Of a stretch of 64,000 nt of DNA, positions 50,627-59,429 are shown piece after piece. The notes under the pieces are model-generated. The model had not been told where the DNA came from, did not search any database, and was given only the letters and a program-made list of their open reading frames with translations. The first letter of the stretch is position 1; every line of letters begins with the position of its first letter. The stretch spans positions 1 through 64,000 of the forward strand of contig JAHBWG010000046.1 of NCBI GenBank assembly GCA_019637095.1, written 5' to 3'. This DNA comes from Sandaracinaceae bacterium. GTDB taxonomy: Bacteria > Myxococcota_A > Polyangia > Polyangiales > Sandaracinaceae. The translations under genes were made by a program, and so were the position numbers.

Positions 50627-51295
50627 TCACGGGCGGCGCGCTTCGATCACGAGCGCCGGCGCTCCGGGGGCTCGCATCACCGTCGCGTCCGACGCGGGCA
50701 ACGTCGCGACGAGCGCGCGCGCGTCGTCGAGATCGATCCCGCGGCCGGCGACCCACGTGCGGAACCCGGGCAGCACGAGCGCGCGCGCCGCGCGCGGGAG
50801 CCGAGTGCGCGCGACGAAGCGCTCCGCGTCGTCGAGGTGGCAGCCGCGGTCCGCCTCCGCGACGAGCAGGTGCCCGCCCGGTGCGAGCACGCGCACGCAC
50901 TCCGAGAGCCCTGCGGCTGGTCGGGCCAGTGCTTGATCGAGGCGACGCTTACGACTTGATCGAACGTCGCGTCGGCGAAAGGGCAGGGCGAGCGCGGAGC
51001 CCACGACGAGCTCGACGCGCACGCCCGCGCGCCGCCGGGCGCGCGCGATCTGCTCCGGTGAACGATCGAGCCGGGTCACGCGCAGGTCGGGCCGGCGCCG
51101 CGCGAGCGAGATCACGAGCTGCCCGCCCCCGCCGCCGACGTCGCAGTGCGCACCGCCGCGCGGGACGCGGTCGAGCCACTCGCGGCCGAGCGTGTCGGCG
51201 AGCGCGGCGGTCGCCGGCGCCAGAACCGTGTCGTACACCCACGATTCGAGCCGGCGGTACGGCGTGGTGAAGTCGCGCGGGGTCATCTCGAGCAA
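50627..51295 (-). CDS. class I SAM-dependent methyltransferase with apparent compensating frameshifts
   Basis: 222-residue frame. Motif I HCDVGGGGGQLVISLARRRPDLRVTRLDRS and the later ECVRVLAPGGHLLVAEADRGCH are clear. Between them the frame reads RRRDVRSSRKRRLDQALAR, whereas the +1 frame over about 50920-50978 reads ADATFDQVVSVASIKHWPD, the expected motif IV region. So one extra base near 50975-50980 and one missing base near 50918-50922 seem to cancel. Small-molecule methyltransferase; substrate unknown. Confidence 0.7.
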   Translation of the reverse strand: MLEMTPRDFTTPYRRLESWVYDTVLAPATAALADTLGREWLDRVPRGGAHCDVGGGGGQLVISLARRRPDLRVTRLDRSPEQIARARRRAGVRVELVVGSALALPFRRRDVRSSRKRRLDQALARPAAGLSECVRVLAPGGHLLVAEADRGCHLDDAERFVARTRLPRAARALVLPGFRTWVAGRGIDLDDARALVATLPASDATVMRAPGAPALVIEARRP

Positions 51296-51430
51296 GCGGC
51301 CAGCGTAGCGCGCAGACGCGGTGGGCTCGCGCCGCGCGCTTGACGCAGCTCACCCGGGCCCGGCGCCCTCCGCTGGAGGCCAACCGGTCGCGCCTCGCGT
51401 CTCCTGTCGCGTTCGCCGGAGGAGCGAGGA

Positions 51431-53134
51431 TTACGGGGGGAGGATCGACACGTAGGCCGAGCTCGCGTGCTGCCCGCACGCGTCCGGTGTGCAGTAGGTC
51501 GACCCCGAGTACACGACAAGCAGTCGCGCAGCCGCCCCGCGCGACGGGAGCAGGGTCGCGCTCGCGGCGGACAACGGACCACTGTCGAACCTCCCGGCGA
51601 GCCCGGTCGGAGACAGCAGCGGGTCGATGACCGTCCGAACCGTGGCGGCCTCTCCCGCCATGCCGGTCGCCACCACGAGCGAGACCTCGACGCCGTCGCT
51701 CCGCACGAAGAGGCGATCCCGCCCGACCCGGATGAGGCTCAAGCCCACCGCGTCGTCCGAGCCGATCGGCCTTCCGTCCTCCAAGCGGAGCATCTCGGGC
51801 GCGTCGGCGACCAAGCCCGTGGGCCCCGTCGGATCGTTCGTCCAGTCACGGCGCACGCTCTCCATGCCGCTCCGCCAGAGCTCGTGTTGGTCCCCGAGCA
51901 TGGTGTAGCCAACCACCCACGAGATCCTTTCAGCGGGGCGCCTCGGCGTGGCACTCCACCCGAGACAATCCGCCGACTCGCCGAAGACGAGCCCGCCACC
52001 CACCGGCGCACAAGCAACGCGGAACACGTCGTAGGCCTCGTCCCACGTGATTCCTGAGCAGACGCGGAGGCTCGTCGCCTCGTCGACGATCTCGACCAGT
52101 GCCCAGGTTCTACCCTCGTCCACGCTGCGCGCGAGCTGTGTGGGGGCCTCACGCTGCTTGGTTGGATCAGCGAGCGTGACGCAGGTGATTCCGCGACCGT
52201 GCGCGACCGCCCGCGGCTCCGAAAAGGGCGGAGGGAGGAGATCAGGTGGCGCTTCGCAGGTGTCCGCCGAGTCGGTCTGCACCCGCAGCGAGCGCACCCG
52301 CACACCGGGAGGTGCCGACCAGAACAGGCGCAACACATCGATGGGTGACCAGGGTACCACGGTGCTCGTGCTGACGACCTCTTGGGTGGCGGTTCTGACG
52401 TAGATCTGGGACACGTCGCCACGCGCGATGCGGAACTCGATGGTGACCTCACCGCTCTCGGCGTCGCCGACGCGAGTTGCGCCGGAGTCTGAGACCCCGG
52501 TGCCGAACTGCAGGAGACCTCCCGCCTGCCCCATTCTGATGAACACACTGGGAACGTTATTGAAGTTGGGGCGGACGTCGCTGCCGATGTCTCGCGCGCG
52601 CACGATGGTGACGATGTCTCTACCTCGTGAAGCATCCTCGAACGCTTCCTCCGTCAGCCTGAGAACGACCTCCAAGCGGAGCGACCGCGTCGCGCCGGTG
52701 ATGGGCGGGATCAGCAGCAGCGCTGCTTCTCCGCTCGCGTCAGGCTCGAGCTCGAAGCCGTCGCCGCGATCGACCAGCGTCCCCGCGCCTGCCCAGAAGT
52801 GGCCGGGATCCTCGAACGGACGCAGGTCCACGCCCGTGATGCGCGTACACCGCTCGACCACCACGCGCGCATACGGCCAGCAGCCCGGGTCCTCGTAGTC
52901 GATCAGGCCGTCGCCGTCGTTGTCGCGGCCGTCTGCGCACATGCCGGGCTCATTCTCGTCCAGGACGCAGCCGGGGTCCTCCCAGTCGGTCAGCCCGTCG
53001 AGGTCGTTGTCGAGCCCGTCGTGGCAATTGTCCGCGTCGTTGCTCTCGTCCTCCACGGCCGGGAAGGCGACGAGCATGGCACACGAGCTCGAGAGGAGCC
53101 CGGCGAGCGCAGCGCTCAGTCGCTTCCGACGCAC
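51431..53134 (-). CDS. large lipoprotein with DGxDNDxDG repeats (module 3, B-type)
   Basis: 567 residues from GTG 53134, overlapping the previous gene by 19 bp. Lipobox LLSSSC. Two acidic repeats follow (DGLDNDLDGLTDWEDPGC and DGRDNDGDGLIDYEDPGC), a calcium-binding pattern like thrombospondin type 3. The rest is beta-rich with jelly-roll-like segments (LRLEVVLRLTEEAFED, VSQIYVRTATQEVVS). Its end (LLVVYSGSTYC) parallels the two larger paralogues at 55113-57359 and 59419-61584. Probably an outer-surface protein. Confidence 0.72.
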   Translation of the reverse strand: MRRKRLSAALAGLLSSSCAMLVAFPAVEDESNDADNCHDGLDNDLDGLTDWEDPGCVLDENEPGMCADGRDNDGDGLIDYEDPGCWPYARVVVERCTRITGVDLRPFEDPGHFWAGAGTLVDRGDGFELEPDASGEAALLLIPPITGATRSLRLEVVLRLTEEAFEDASRGRDIVTIVRARDIGSDVRPNFNNVPSVFIRMGQAGGLLQFGTGVSDSGATRVGDAESGEVTIEFRIARGDVSQIYVRTATQEVVSTSTVVPWSPIDVLRLFWSAPPGVRVRSLRVQTDSADTCEAPPDLLPPPFSEPRAVAHGRGITCVTLADPTKQREAPTQLARSVDEGRTWALVEIVDEATSLRVCSGITWDEAYDVFRVACAPVGGGLVFGESADCLGWSATPRRPAERISWVVGYTMLGDQHELWRSGMESVRRDWTNDPTGPTGLVADAPEMLRLEDGRPIGSDDAVGLSLIRVGRDRLFVRSDGVEVSLVVATGMAGEAATVRTVIDPLLSPTGLAGRFDSGPLSAASATLLPSRGAAARLLVVYSGSTYCTPDACGQHASSAYVSILPP

Positions 53135-53838
53135 AGCGCGAGCTCTACGTGGAAGTCCGCCCCGAAGGAATCCATCGGTGCCCAGGCGTAGGGCGGATTG
53201 ACGGCGTTGCTCCAGAAGGTATCGCTTCCGAAGCCCTCCGTGGCGCACGTGATCAGGCACACGATCTCCGCGGTCCGCACCATCTCGACGGCGACGAAGA
53301 CGTCGTGACCTTCGGGTACGTCTACGGGGGCCGCCAGCCTCTGCAGGAACGGACGAATCGACCCCGTTGGTGAGGTGCTCGGCACATCGATCATGTCGGT
53401 GAGGAGGTCCGGAATCGCGGGTGGGCCTTCACCGGTCGGGGCCGAGAAGACCTGGATTCGGTGCGCAAAACCGTTGTTACATCGAGCGACGTCGCCCTCG
53501 TCGCCCTTGGGCTGTAGAGCATACCCGAGGTTCGAGATCCGGCGCGTTCCCGCCGGGAGCGTCAGCCGGGTGGCCACCCACATCCCGCGCTCCTCGTCGA
53601 GGGCGCCCACGAGACGACGCTCTGGACACTCGGCCGGATCGAACCGACGCGTCACCTCCCCCTCGCACACCGGAAGGACCGACGCGTCGGTGTACTCCCC
53701 CGCGTCGCCGGCTCCGCCGTCCAGGGATGCCGATGCGCTGTCGAGGCCCGCATCGACCTCCGCGGCCCGCGGGCCGCACCCCAACGCCGTCGCGAGCCAC
53801 GCCACGCACGCCAGCGCGCCCAGTCCTCGAAGGCCCAT
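53116..53838 (-). CDS. lipoprotein, tandem paralogue C1
   Basis: 240 residues from ATG 53838, lipobox ATALGC. Ala/Asp/Gly-rich linker, then a conserved domain: LPVCEGEVTRRFDPAECPERRLV, LDEERGMWVATRLTLPAG, ARCNNGFAHRIQVFSAP, GHDVFVAVEMVRTAEIVC and FWSNAVNPPYAWAPMDSFG. The same blocks occur in order in 54048-54746, about 60% alike, so the pair arose by tandem duplication. Six or more conserved cysteines suggest disulphides in the periplasm or outside. Function unknown. Confidence 0.7.
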   Translation of the reverse strand: MGLRGLGALACVAWLATALGCGPRAAEVDAGLDSASASLDGGAGDAGEYTDASVLPVCEGEVTRRFDPAECPERRLVGALDEERGMWVATRLTLPAGTRRISNLGYALQPKGDEGDVARCNNGFAHRIQVFSAPTGEGPPAIPDLLTDMIDVPSTSPTGSIRPFLQRLAAPVDVPEGHDVFVAVEMVRTAEIVCLITCATEGFGSDTFWSNAVNPPYAWAPMDSFGADFHVELALCVGSD

Positions 53839-54047
53839 CGTGCGCGCGTCGCCCTCCCCCAACTCCGGGTGCCGATCCTCGGTTCCTCGTGGCACGCAGC
53901 TGGGCCCAGTCTTGGTGTAGTTCATCATCGTCCGTTCTTCCATCCTGTCGGATTGGAGCCAGGCGCCTCCGCGTGTGAGGACTCGCTGCGATGTCTTCGT
54001 TCTGCCAGCACGAGCTGTCTGTGTCCTGGCGCGGACGAGCTCTCCGC

Positions 54048-54746
54048 TCAGTCGTGCCCAACACATAGCGTGACCTCGACGCCGAATTCCGCTCCGAAGG
54101 ACGCCAACGGGGCCCACATGTAGGGCGGGTTGAACGTGTTGCTCCAGAACGTGTCTTCTCCGAATCCGTCTGAGGCACACGCGAGGACGCACAGCATCTC
54201 CGATGTCCGGACCATCTCGAAGGAGACGAAGACGTCGTGGCCCTCGGGAACGGCCACGGGGGTCGGCAGCGTGTGCAGAAACGGGCGCATCGACCCCGTT
54301 GGCGGCGTGCTCGGGACCTCGATGGGGTCGGTGAGAAGCTCTGGAGTCGCGGGCGGGGCCTCAGCGGCCGGAGCGGAGAAGACGTGAACGCGATGGGCGA
54401 TCCCGTCGTTGCAGCGACGGAACTCACCGCTGTCCCGCGCTGGCGCCAGAGCGTAGCCGATGTTCGACAGGTGCCGCGTCCCGGCGGGGAGCGTGAGCCG
54501 GGACGCCATCCACATCCCGCGCTCCTCGTCGAGGGCGATCATGACTAGACGGCGCGGGCACTCGACGGGATCGAAGCGGCGCGCCACCTCCCCCTCGCAG
54601 ACCGGCACGGTCGAGGCGTCGGCTCCCGCATCCAGGGACTCCCCCGCGTCGAGACCCGCGGCGGGCTCCGACGCGGGCGTCCCGCACCCTGCTGACAAGG
54701 CCACCCACACGGCGCAGGGCAGCGCGAACCCCCCCCGAGTACTCAT
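54048..54746 (-). CDS. lipoprotein, tandem paralogue C2
   Basis: 232 residues from ATG 54746, lipobox ALSAGC. Blocks VPVCEGEVARRFDPVECPRRLV, LDEERGMWMASRLTLPAG, FRRCNDGIAHRVHVFSAP and FWSNTFNPPYMWAPLASFG mirror those of C1. It is separated from C1 by 209 bp that have some similarity to its own upstream region (shared GATTGGAG and GTGTGAG words), so the promoter seems to have been duplicated with the gene. Confidence 0.7.
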   Translation of the reverse strand: MSTRGGFALPCAVWVALSAGCGTPASEPAAGLDAGESLDAGADASTVPVCEGEVARRFDPVECPRRLVMIALDEERGMWMASRLTLPAGTRHLSNIGYALAPARDSGEFRRCNDGIAHRVHVFSAPAAEAPPATPELLTDPIEVPSTPPTGSMRPFLHTLPTPVAVPEGHDVFVSFEMVRTSEMLCVLACASDGFGEDTFWSNTFNPPYMWAPLASFGAEFGVEVTLCVGHD

Positions 54747-55112
54747 GTCGCGCCCGAGTCTACCCAACCCGCCGCGCCCTCTGCAAGGGTCGAGGTGTAT
54801 CGCCGGCGCGGCGTCGAGATTCTCGGTCAATCGTGCCGTTCGGAGGTGCTCCACTTGGCTCATCCTCGCCGATTCGTCCGTCATGTTGATTGGAGTCGCG
54901 CGCTCCAGAGTGTGAGAGTACGTCGTCGGCGTTCCCAGCGAACCTGCACGTCACACCGCGCCCGCTGAAATCAAGCGCGCGCCCAGACAGGAGGGGTGGC
55001 GGGAGGACCGGAGGCGGCCACTCCCGCTCTCGGTGGACGACGGCCCACTCCCAAGCGCGACCACTCCCAAACGTTCTACCCTACCTGAGCGACTCGCGCC
55101 CACGGCCCGAGC
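54747..55112. other. 366-bp stretch without a gene
   Basis: No frame on either strand has coding character. It holds the presumed promoter of C2 (GATTGGAG near 54890 resembles a word at 53950 before C1) and, beyond 54950, nothing I can identify. GC is somewhat lower than in the flanking genes. Confidence 0.5.
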
Positions 55113-57359
55113 TCACGGCACGGAACAGTCCGGTTCGTCGGCGCCCGCGTCTCGCGTCGGGCCCCTCGGAGCCCTCACGGTCACCGGAACCACGCTGACG
55201 CCACCGCCGTGGTAGCGCGCGACGCGTCCGCCCGGCTCGAGCTCCAAGCGGCCGAACCCGCGGTAGAAGAGCAACATGTGCGAGGTTCCGGGCTCGGCCT
55301 CGTCCCGCAGCCACAGGAGCTGCCCTTCCGCCACGCGCACCGCGTCGAAGGTGCCATCGACGCCGCTCGGCCTCAGCAGCGGCTCGCTGAGCGAGCGAGC
55401 GTTCAACGTGCCCTCACCCGTGTCGACGATCAGCTCGATCCCTGCGCGACCCGTAGCGAGGAAGGCGCGATCTCCGCCAGCGTCGAGGAGCTGATGGACC
55501 TCCGCCGGGTAGCTGCGGTCTGGGGTGTTGACGAGACTCCCGATGCAACCACAAGAAAGGTCCCACTGCGGCAGCGCCGGAAACGCCGCGACGAGCCCAG
55601 GGGAGCCAGCCCACGCGTCACCGCGAGGCCGAAGCACCTCCAGAAGGGTGGCGCGCGGATAGCGGTGGCAGGGATCGCGCACCGGCTTGATGAAGGCCGT
55701 GTGATCGCTCTCGAAGACGGCGCACTCCGCCGGTGCGTCAGGCGAGCCTGGATCGAAGCCACGCTCGCGAAACACGCGCTCACATTGTTCGCGATCGGTT
55801 GCTGGGCAGAGCGGCTCCGTGCAGCACCGTGGATCGTTGGTGGCGACGAACCCCTCCGAGGGCCGCGCGAGCACCAACCGCGGCACGTCGGAGGCCGTAT
55901 TCAACAAGACCGGGACGGCCGGACCGAGCACTTCCGTGAGGTGATCCAACGCCGTGACTTGCCATAGCTCACAGTCCCGGCTCGCGATGTGTACTAGCCG
56001 CCCGCCACGGCGCGGATGGTCCGATACGAGCAGCACGCCCTCGAAGCCACCCGCCTCACTCCAGGCGAGCTCGGCGGCCCGCACGCTGAGCCCATCGAGC
56101 GCGGGCGTCCGCGCCGGGCCGTGCACCTCTGCCTGGGTGAAGGCCGAGAGCGCTCGGTGCGAGGAGTGCCAGGACGCGAAGCGCCGCGCCGGCGCAGGCG
56201 GATCGCCCACGTCGAGCTCGGGCGGCGTGCCGTAGTGCCGCATCGGCTCGTAGACCCTCTCCACATGGGGAGCCGTCATGGTGGCGCCGATCGCGCAGAC
56301 GACTGCACCACGGCCGAGCGCGGCGCCTAGGACGACCGCCGGGCCCCCGTCCTCGGCGGTGATCTGCGGCACGGGGTGGCCGCACGGATCGTAGCGGTCG
56401 CGACGCATCCACAGCTCACGAACCCAGGCGGTGCCCGGGCTTGCTGCTTGGATTCCTAGCTCGAGCACCGTCTCGACTGTCCATGCGGGCACGGGACCGT
56501 GGAGGATCGCGCGAGCGCCGCTTGCCGAATCCTCGAGCACCACGGCGAGCTCGCCGCTCGGGCACTCCGCGCCCGTCCGCGCCACGGCGGCCGTGATGCG
56601 CATCCGGAGCCACCCTCCGCTTGCCGGGAGGACCGCTTCGCGGGCGCGCCCGTCGGGGTGCACGTACGCAACGAAGAGCTCGGCGCGCCCGTCTCGTCCT
56701 GGGCGGTGCCCTACCCCGACGATGGCGGCGTCGCGCGCACTTGCCAGCGGTGGCGCGCCCAGGTCGGCTCCAACCACGATCGCCAAGTGCCCGCCAGGAC
56801 CGACCCTGAGCTCGGCCTCGATTTCCCAGTCGGCGCCCGTGGAGGGACCCGGGGCGAGCGCAGAATCGCAGGCGGAGGAGAGAACGCCCGTCGCACCGCA
56901 CCCAACATCGCCTGAGAGTCGGGCGCTGCCATCGCCATCCCACGGCGCGGCGGCCTCGCACTCATCACCGCAGGTGAGTCCCCAGCGCCAGGCGGGCCCT
57001 TCCGCGGCGAGTCGGATGGTGGATCCGAAGCGCGAGCGACACGCGCTGCCGCCGACGATGACCTCCCCATGCGGCCAGCAGCTCGGCTCCTCGTAGTCGG
57101 TTAACCCGTCTCCGTCGTCATCGCGGCCGTTGTTGCAGGCACGCGCCGAGACTTCGGGACAGTAACCGGCGCAGCTCGGGTCCTCGCAATCGACGATTCC
57201 GTCGAGGTCATCGTCCACCCGGTTGCTGCAGCGTTCGGGGCCGGTCTCCTCGATGTCGCGAAAAGGCACGAGCCACGTGCAGGCTCCGAGGAGCACGGCC
57301 GCGAGCGGAGGGGCGCCGCACATCCTGCGCAACCTGTCCCATGGAGCGTGGTGGCTCAC
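55113..57359 (-). CDS. large lipoprotein with DGxDNDxDG-type repeats (module 1, B-type)
   Basis: 748 residues from GTG 57359 (GTGA overlap with the A1 lipoprotein); ATG 57323 is a later alternative. Lipobox VLLGAC. Acidic repeats RVDDDLDGIVDCEDPSC and GRDDDGDGLTDYEEPSCWP, then a 600-residue beta-rich region with YDPCGHPVPQITAEDGGPA, RVYEPMRHYGTPPELD and IASRDCELWQV. It aligns over its full length with 59419-61584 (CGYPVPQITGSRDGPA, RVYDPVVHDGWPPEL, IASRDCVDWQV). Likely surface-exposed, calcium-stabilised. Confidence 0.75.
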   Translation of the reverse strand: MSHHAPWDRLRRMCGAPPLAAVLLGACTWLVPFRDIEETGPERCSNRVDDDLDGIVDCEDPSCAGYCPEVSARACNNGRDDDGDGLTDYEEPSCWPHGEVIVGGSACRSRFGSTIRLAAEGPAWRWGLTCGDECEAAAPWDGDGSARLSGDVGCGATGVLSSACDSALAPGPSTGADWEIEAELRVGPGGHLAIVVGADLGAPPLASARDAAIVGVGHRPGRDGRAELFVAYVHPDGRAREAVLPASGGWLRMRITAAVARTGAECPSGELAVVLEDSASGARAILHGPVPAWTVETVLELGIQAASPGTAWVRELWMRRDRYDPCGHPVPQITAEDGGPAVVLGAALGRGAVVCAIGATMTAPHVERVYEPMRHYGTPPELDVGDPPAPARRFASWHSSHRALSAFTQAEVHGPARTPALDGLSVRAAELAWSEAGGFEGVLLVSDHPRRGGRLVHIASRDCELWQVTALDHLTEVLGPAVPVLLNTASDVPRLVLARPSEGFVATNDPRCCTEPLCPATDREQCERVFRERGFDPGSPDAPAECAVFESDHTAFIKPVRDPCHRYPRATLLEVLRPRGDAWAGSPGLVAAFPALPQWDLSCGCIGSLVNTPDRSYPAEVHQLLDAGGDRAFLATGRAGIELIVDTGEGTLNARSLSEPLLRPSGVDGTFDAVRVAEGQLLWLRDEAEPGTSHMLLFYRGFGRLELEPGGRVARYHGGGVSVVPVTVRAPRGPTRDAGADEPDCSVP

Positions 57360-58291
57360 GGCTCGAAAAGCTCGTTGTAGAGGTGCGGGTAATCCTCGCT
57401 CCATTCGGGGTGGATCAGCGCGGTGTTCGCCGGCGCCGAGCGCACGTCGTCCCAATTGCAAGCCCGTAGATCCTGGGTCGCACTGTAGGCGCGACACGTG
57501 GCGGGGCAGGTCCCCGGTCCGCTCGTCGCCGCCTCGGGTGTGCACGCCCGATAGTACAGGGCCGCCCCCTCGCCCTCGCGCGGGGAGGCGTCAGAGGTGC
57601 CGCCGGACTCGGGCACACCCGCGATGCCGCGGAAGCGGGCGTCACCACCCATCACACCGAGTTCGTAGGAGCCCCAGAAGAGCACCACCCGCGGGTCGGT
57701 CGAGCGCATCGCGACTTCGCTTTCCTGGTAGCCCGGCTCATAGGGGAGCCGGGCATTGTACTCTTTGGAGCAGTAGTAGGACGGATGCTCGGTCAGCGTG
57801 TACGTGAGCTCCTGCACGTCCGACTCCGGGACGTCTTGGTGTGGCCGCGCCTCCACCGACCAGCGGAAGTGGCAGTAGTGAGCGGCCCCGCCCCGCTCGA
57901 GCTGTTCGCGCAGAAAGCGCAGGTGCTCCGGGATCGCGGCGCCTGGATCCGGCTCGCCCATGTGAAGGAGATAGATGTGGTCGTCACGGATGACCCGCCC
58001 TCCCTCCATCGAGAACTCGCTAGTAACGGCGAGGGAGCAGAACGGGTCCTGGGTCGCATCATAGGGCACCCCGTCGAGCGTCGCGGGCAGCGGGGGCTCA
58101 GCGTTCGGATCGCCCGCAACATACCCAGACTGCATCCGTCCGCACCCGGTGAAGATGGGCGGCAGGGGGCCCCAGCCCAGGACCCTCAGCTCGATGAGCT
58201 GGTCGACGACGGCGTCGGCTGGCGCCTGCGCGCTGCAGCCAAGCGCGCCGACCGCGATGGCAATGAGGTATCCGTTGCGAATCGTTCCCAT
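57356..58291 (-). CDS. lipoprotein A1, partner of the B-type protein
   Basis: 311 residues, ATG 58291 with GGGAGGT four bases upstream. Lipobox VGALGC. Blocks TGCGRMQSGYVAGDP, LDGVPYDATQDPFCSL, MGEPDPGAAIPEHLRFL, HYCHFRWSVE, TDPRVVLFWGSYEL and TALIHPEWSEDYPHLY recur in the divergent gene 58524-59429. About ten cysteines are conserved between the two. Together with its B-type partner it forms a two-gene unit with a 4-bp overlap. Function unknown. Confidence 0.7.
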   Translation of the reverse strand: MGTIRNGYLIAIAVGALGCSAQAPADAVVDQLIELRVLGWGPLPPIFTGCGRMQSGYVAGDPNAEPPLPATLDGVPYDATQDPFCSLAVTSEFSMEGGRVIRDDHIYLLHMGEPDPGAAIPEHLRFLREQLERGGAAHYCHFRWSVEARPHQDVPESDVQELTYTLTEHPSYYCSKEYNARLPYEPGYQESEVAMRSTDPRVVLFWGSYELGVMGGDARFRGIAGVPESGGTSDASPREGEGAALYYRACTPEAATSGPGTCPATCRAYSATQDLRACNWDDVRSAPANTALIHPEWSEDYPHLYNELFEP

Positions 58292-58523
58292 TCCTACCTC
58301 CCGATGTCGCGGCAGTCGCGCCTCCGTGCCTGCGGTGAGTGCGACTGTACCCGACTGCTCAAGCGACGGCCATTGGAGACGGCGCCGGGATGTTGTGAGC
58401 CGGCATCTCGTCGGCCCGAGCGTAAGCGCGGTGCCGATGGTCGAGGCCGCGAGGTTCTCATCCGATTCTCGTTGTTCCGTCCCTCACACCCGTGGGAGCA
58501 TGTCTCCAAGGGGAGAGGTGGGT

Positions 58524-59429
58524 ATGAAAAGCGGGTGCCTGTGGGTATCGATGGTCGGGCTCCTGGCCGCGGGATGTTCGCCGCCCGCACGGGCGGGCTC
58601 GCTGATCGAGGCCCTCGCAGACGGTAGCTACCATACGTGGACATTGCCCGCGCTCCACTCGGGCTGCGGCAGAGTCCAGCCGGGGTTCGAAGCGGGGGAG
58701 CCACCGACCCTGAACGGCGCGCCGTACGATCCATTTGCCGACCGGTTCTGCTCGATCCAGTGGGTCCAACGGATCACCCGAGAAGCGGAGCAGGTCTACC
58801 AGGACTGGTGGGTGTACGTGGTCGAGATGGGCGAGCCCGACCCAAGAGTCGAGCTGCCGGAGCACCTGCAGGTCGTCCTAAACGCCGGGGCGCGAGGGAG
58901 CGCCCTCTACTGTCAGTTCCGATGGCGTCTCGATGGGGCGGATCCGGTCGGTAGCTATCCCGCGAGCGACGTCGTGCTCGCGCGATTCACGCTCGAGTCG
59001 GTGTCTCACTTCTGCTCGACGGAGTACACCCCTGGAGGATTCCGTCCGGAGGTGGACACGCACGCGATCTATTACTTCCGATCGTCGGACCCAGGCATGG
59101 TGCTCTCGCTCGACGAGTTCTCGGTGGACGACGGCGACGTGCGTTTTCGCGGGTACTACGGACTCGACGGAGGGGCCCCCACGTATCACCCGGGTCCGGG
59201 GGGCCGATCCTTCTTCTACCGAACCTGCTCGCCGACGCCGTCGTCCGATGGACACGGACCCGGCGTGTGTCTCGGGCCGCCGCAGTGCCGCTACTTCAGC
59301 GCCTCGGGCGGTTTCGAGCGGTGCACGTGGGACCACGTTCAGGCCCTCCCCGCGAACGCGGCGCTCGTCCACCCCGGCTGGGCAGATGCGCATCCCGGCC
59401 CGTACGCTCAAGTGTACGGTGGGCGCTAG
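58524..59429 (+). CDS. lipoprotein A2, mirror-image paralogue of A1
   Basis: 301 residues, ATG 58524 with GAGAGG at good spacing. Lipobox LLAAGC. Blocks SGCGRVQPGFEAGEP, LNGAPYDPFADRFCSI, MGEPDPRVELPEHLQVV, LYCQFRWRLD, SDPGMVLSLDEF and AALVHPGWADAHPGPY parallel A1. It diverges from A1 across 232 bp, and its stop overlaps the start of the next B-type gene by 11 bp. Confidence 0.7.
   Translation: MKSGCLWVSMVGLLAAGCSPPARAGSLIEALADGSYHTWTLPALHSGCGRVQPGFEAGEPPTLNGAPYDPFADRFCSIQWVQRITREAEQVYQDWWVYVVEMGEPDPRVELPEHLQVVLNAGARGSALYCQFRWRLDGADPVGSYPASDVVLARFTLESVSHFCSTEYTPGGFRPEVDTHAIYYFRSSDPGMVLSLDEFSVDDGDVRFRGYYGLDGGAPTYHPGPGGRSFFYRTCSPTPSSDGHGPGVCLGPPQCRYFSASGGFERCTWDHVQALPANAALVHPGWADAHPGPYAQVYGGR

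Noticed and set aside
46038..50900. A 1620-codon minus-strand open frame
   Set aside because: It runs antisense to the lipoprotein and radical SAM genes at 48084-50552. Only the part below 47189 has family motifs.
51296..51430. TTGAC-like word at 51340 before the methyltransferase as a further member of the palindrome set
   Set aside because: The second arm (CTCAC) matches only three of five bases and no other feature links it to the lipid cluster.
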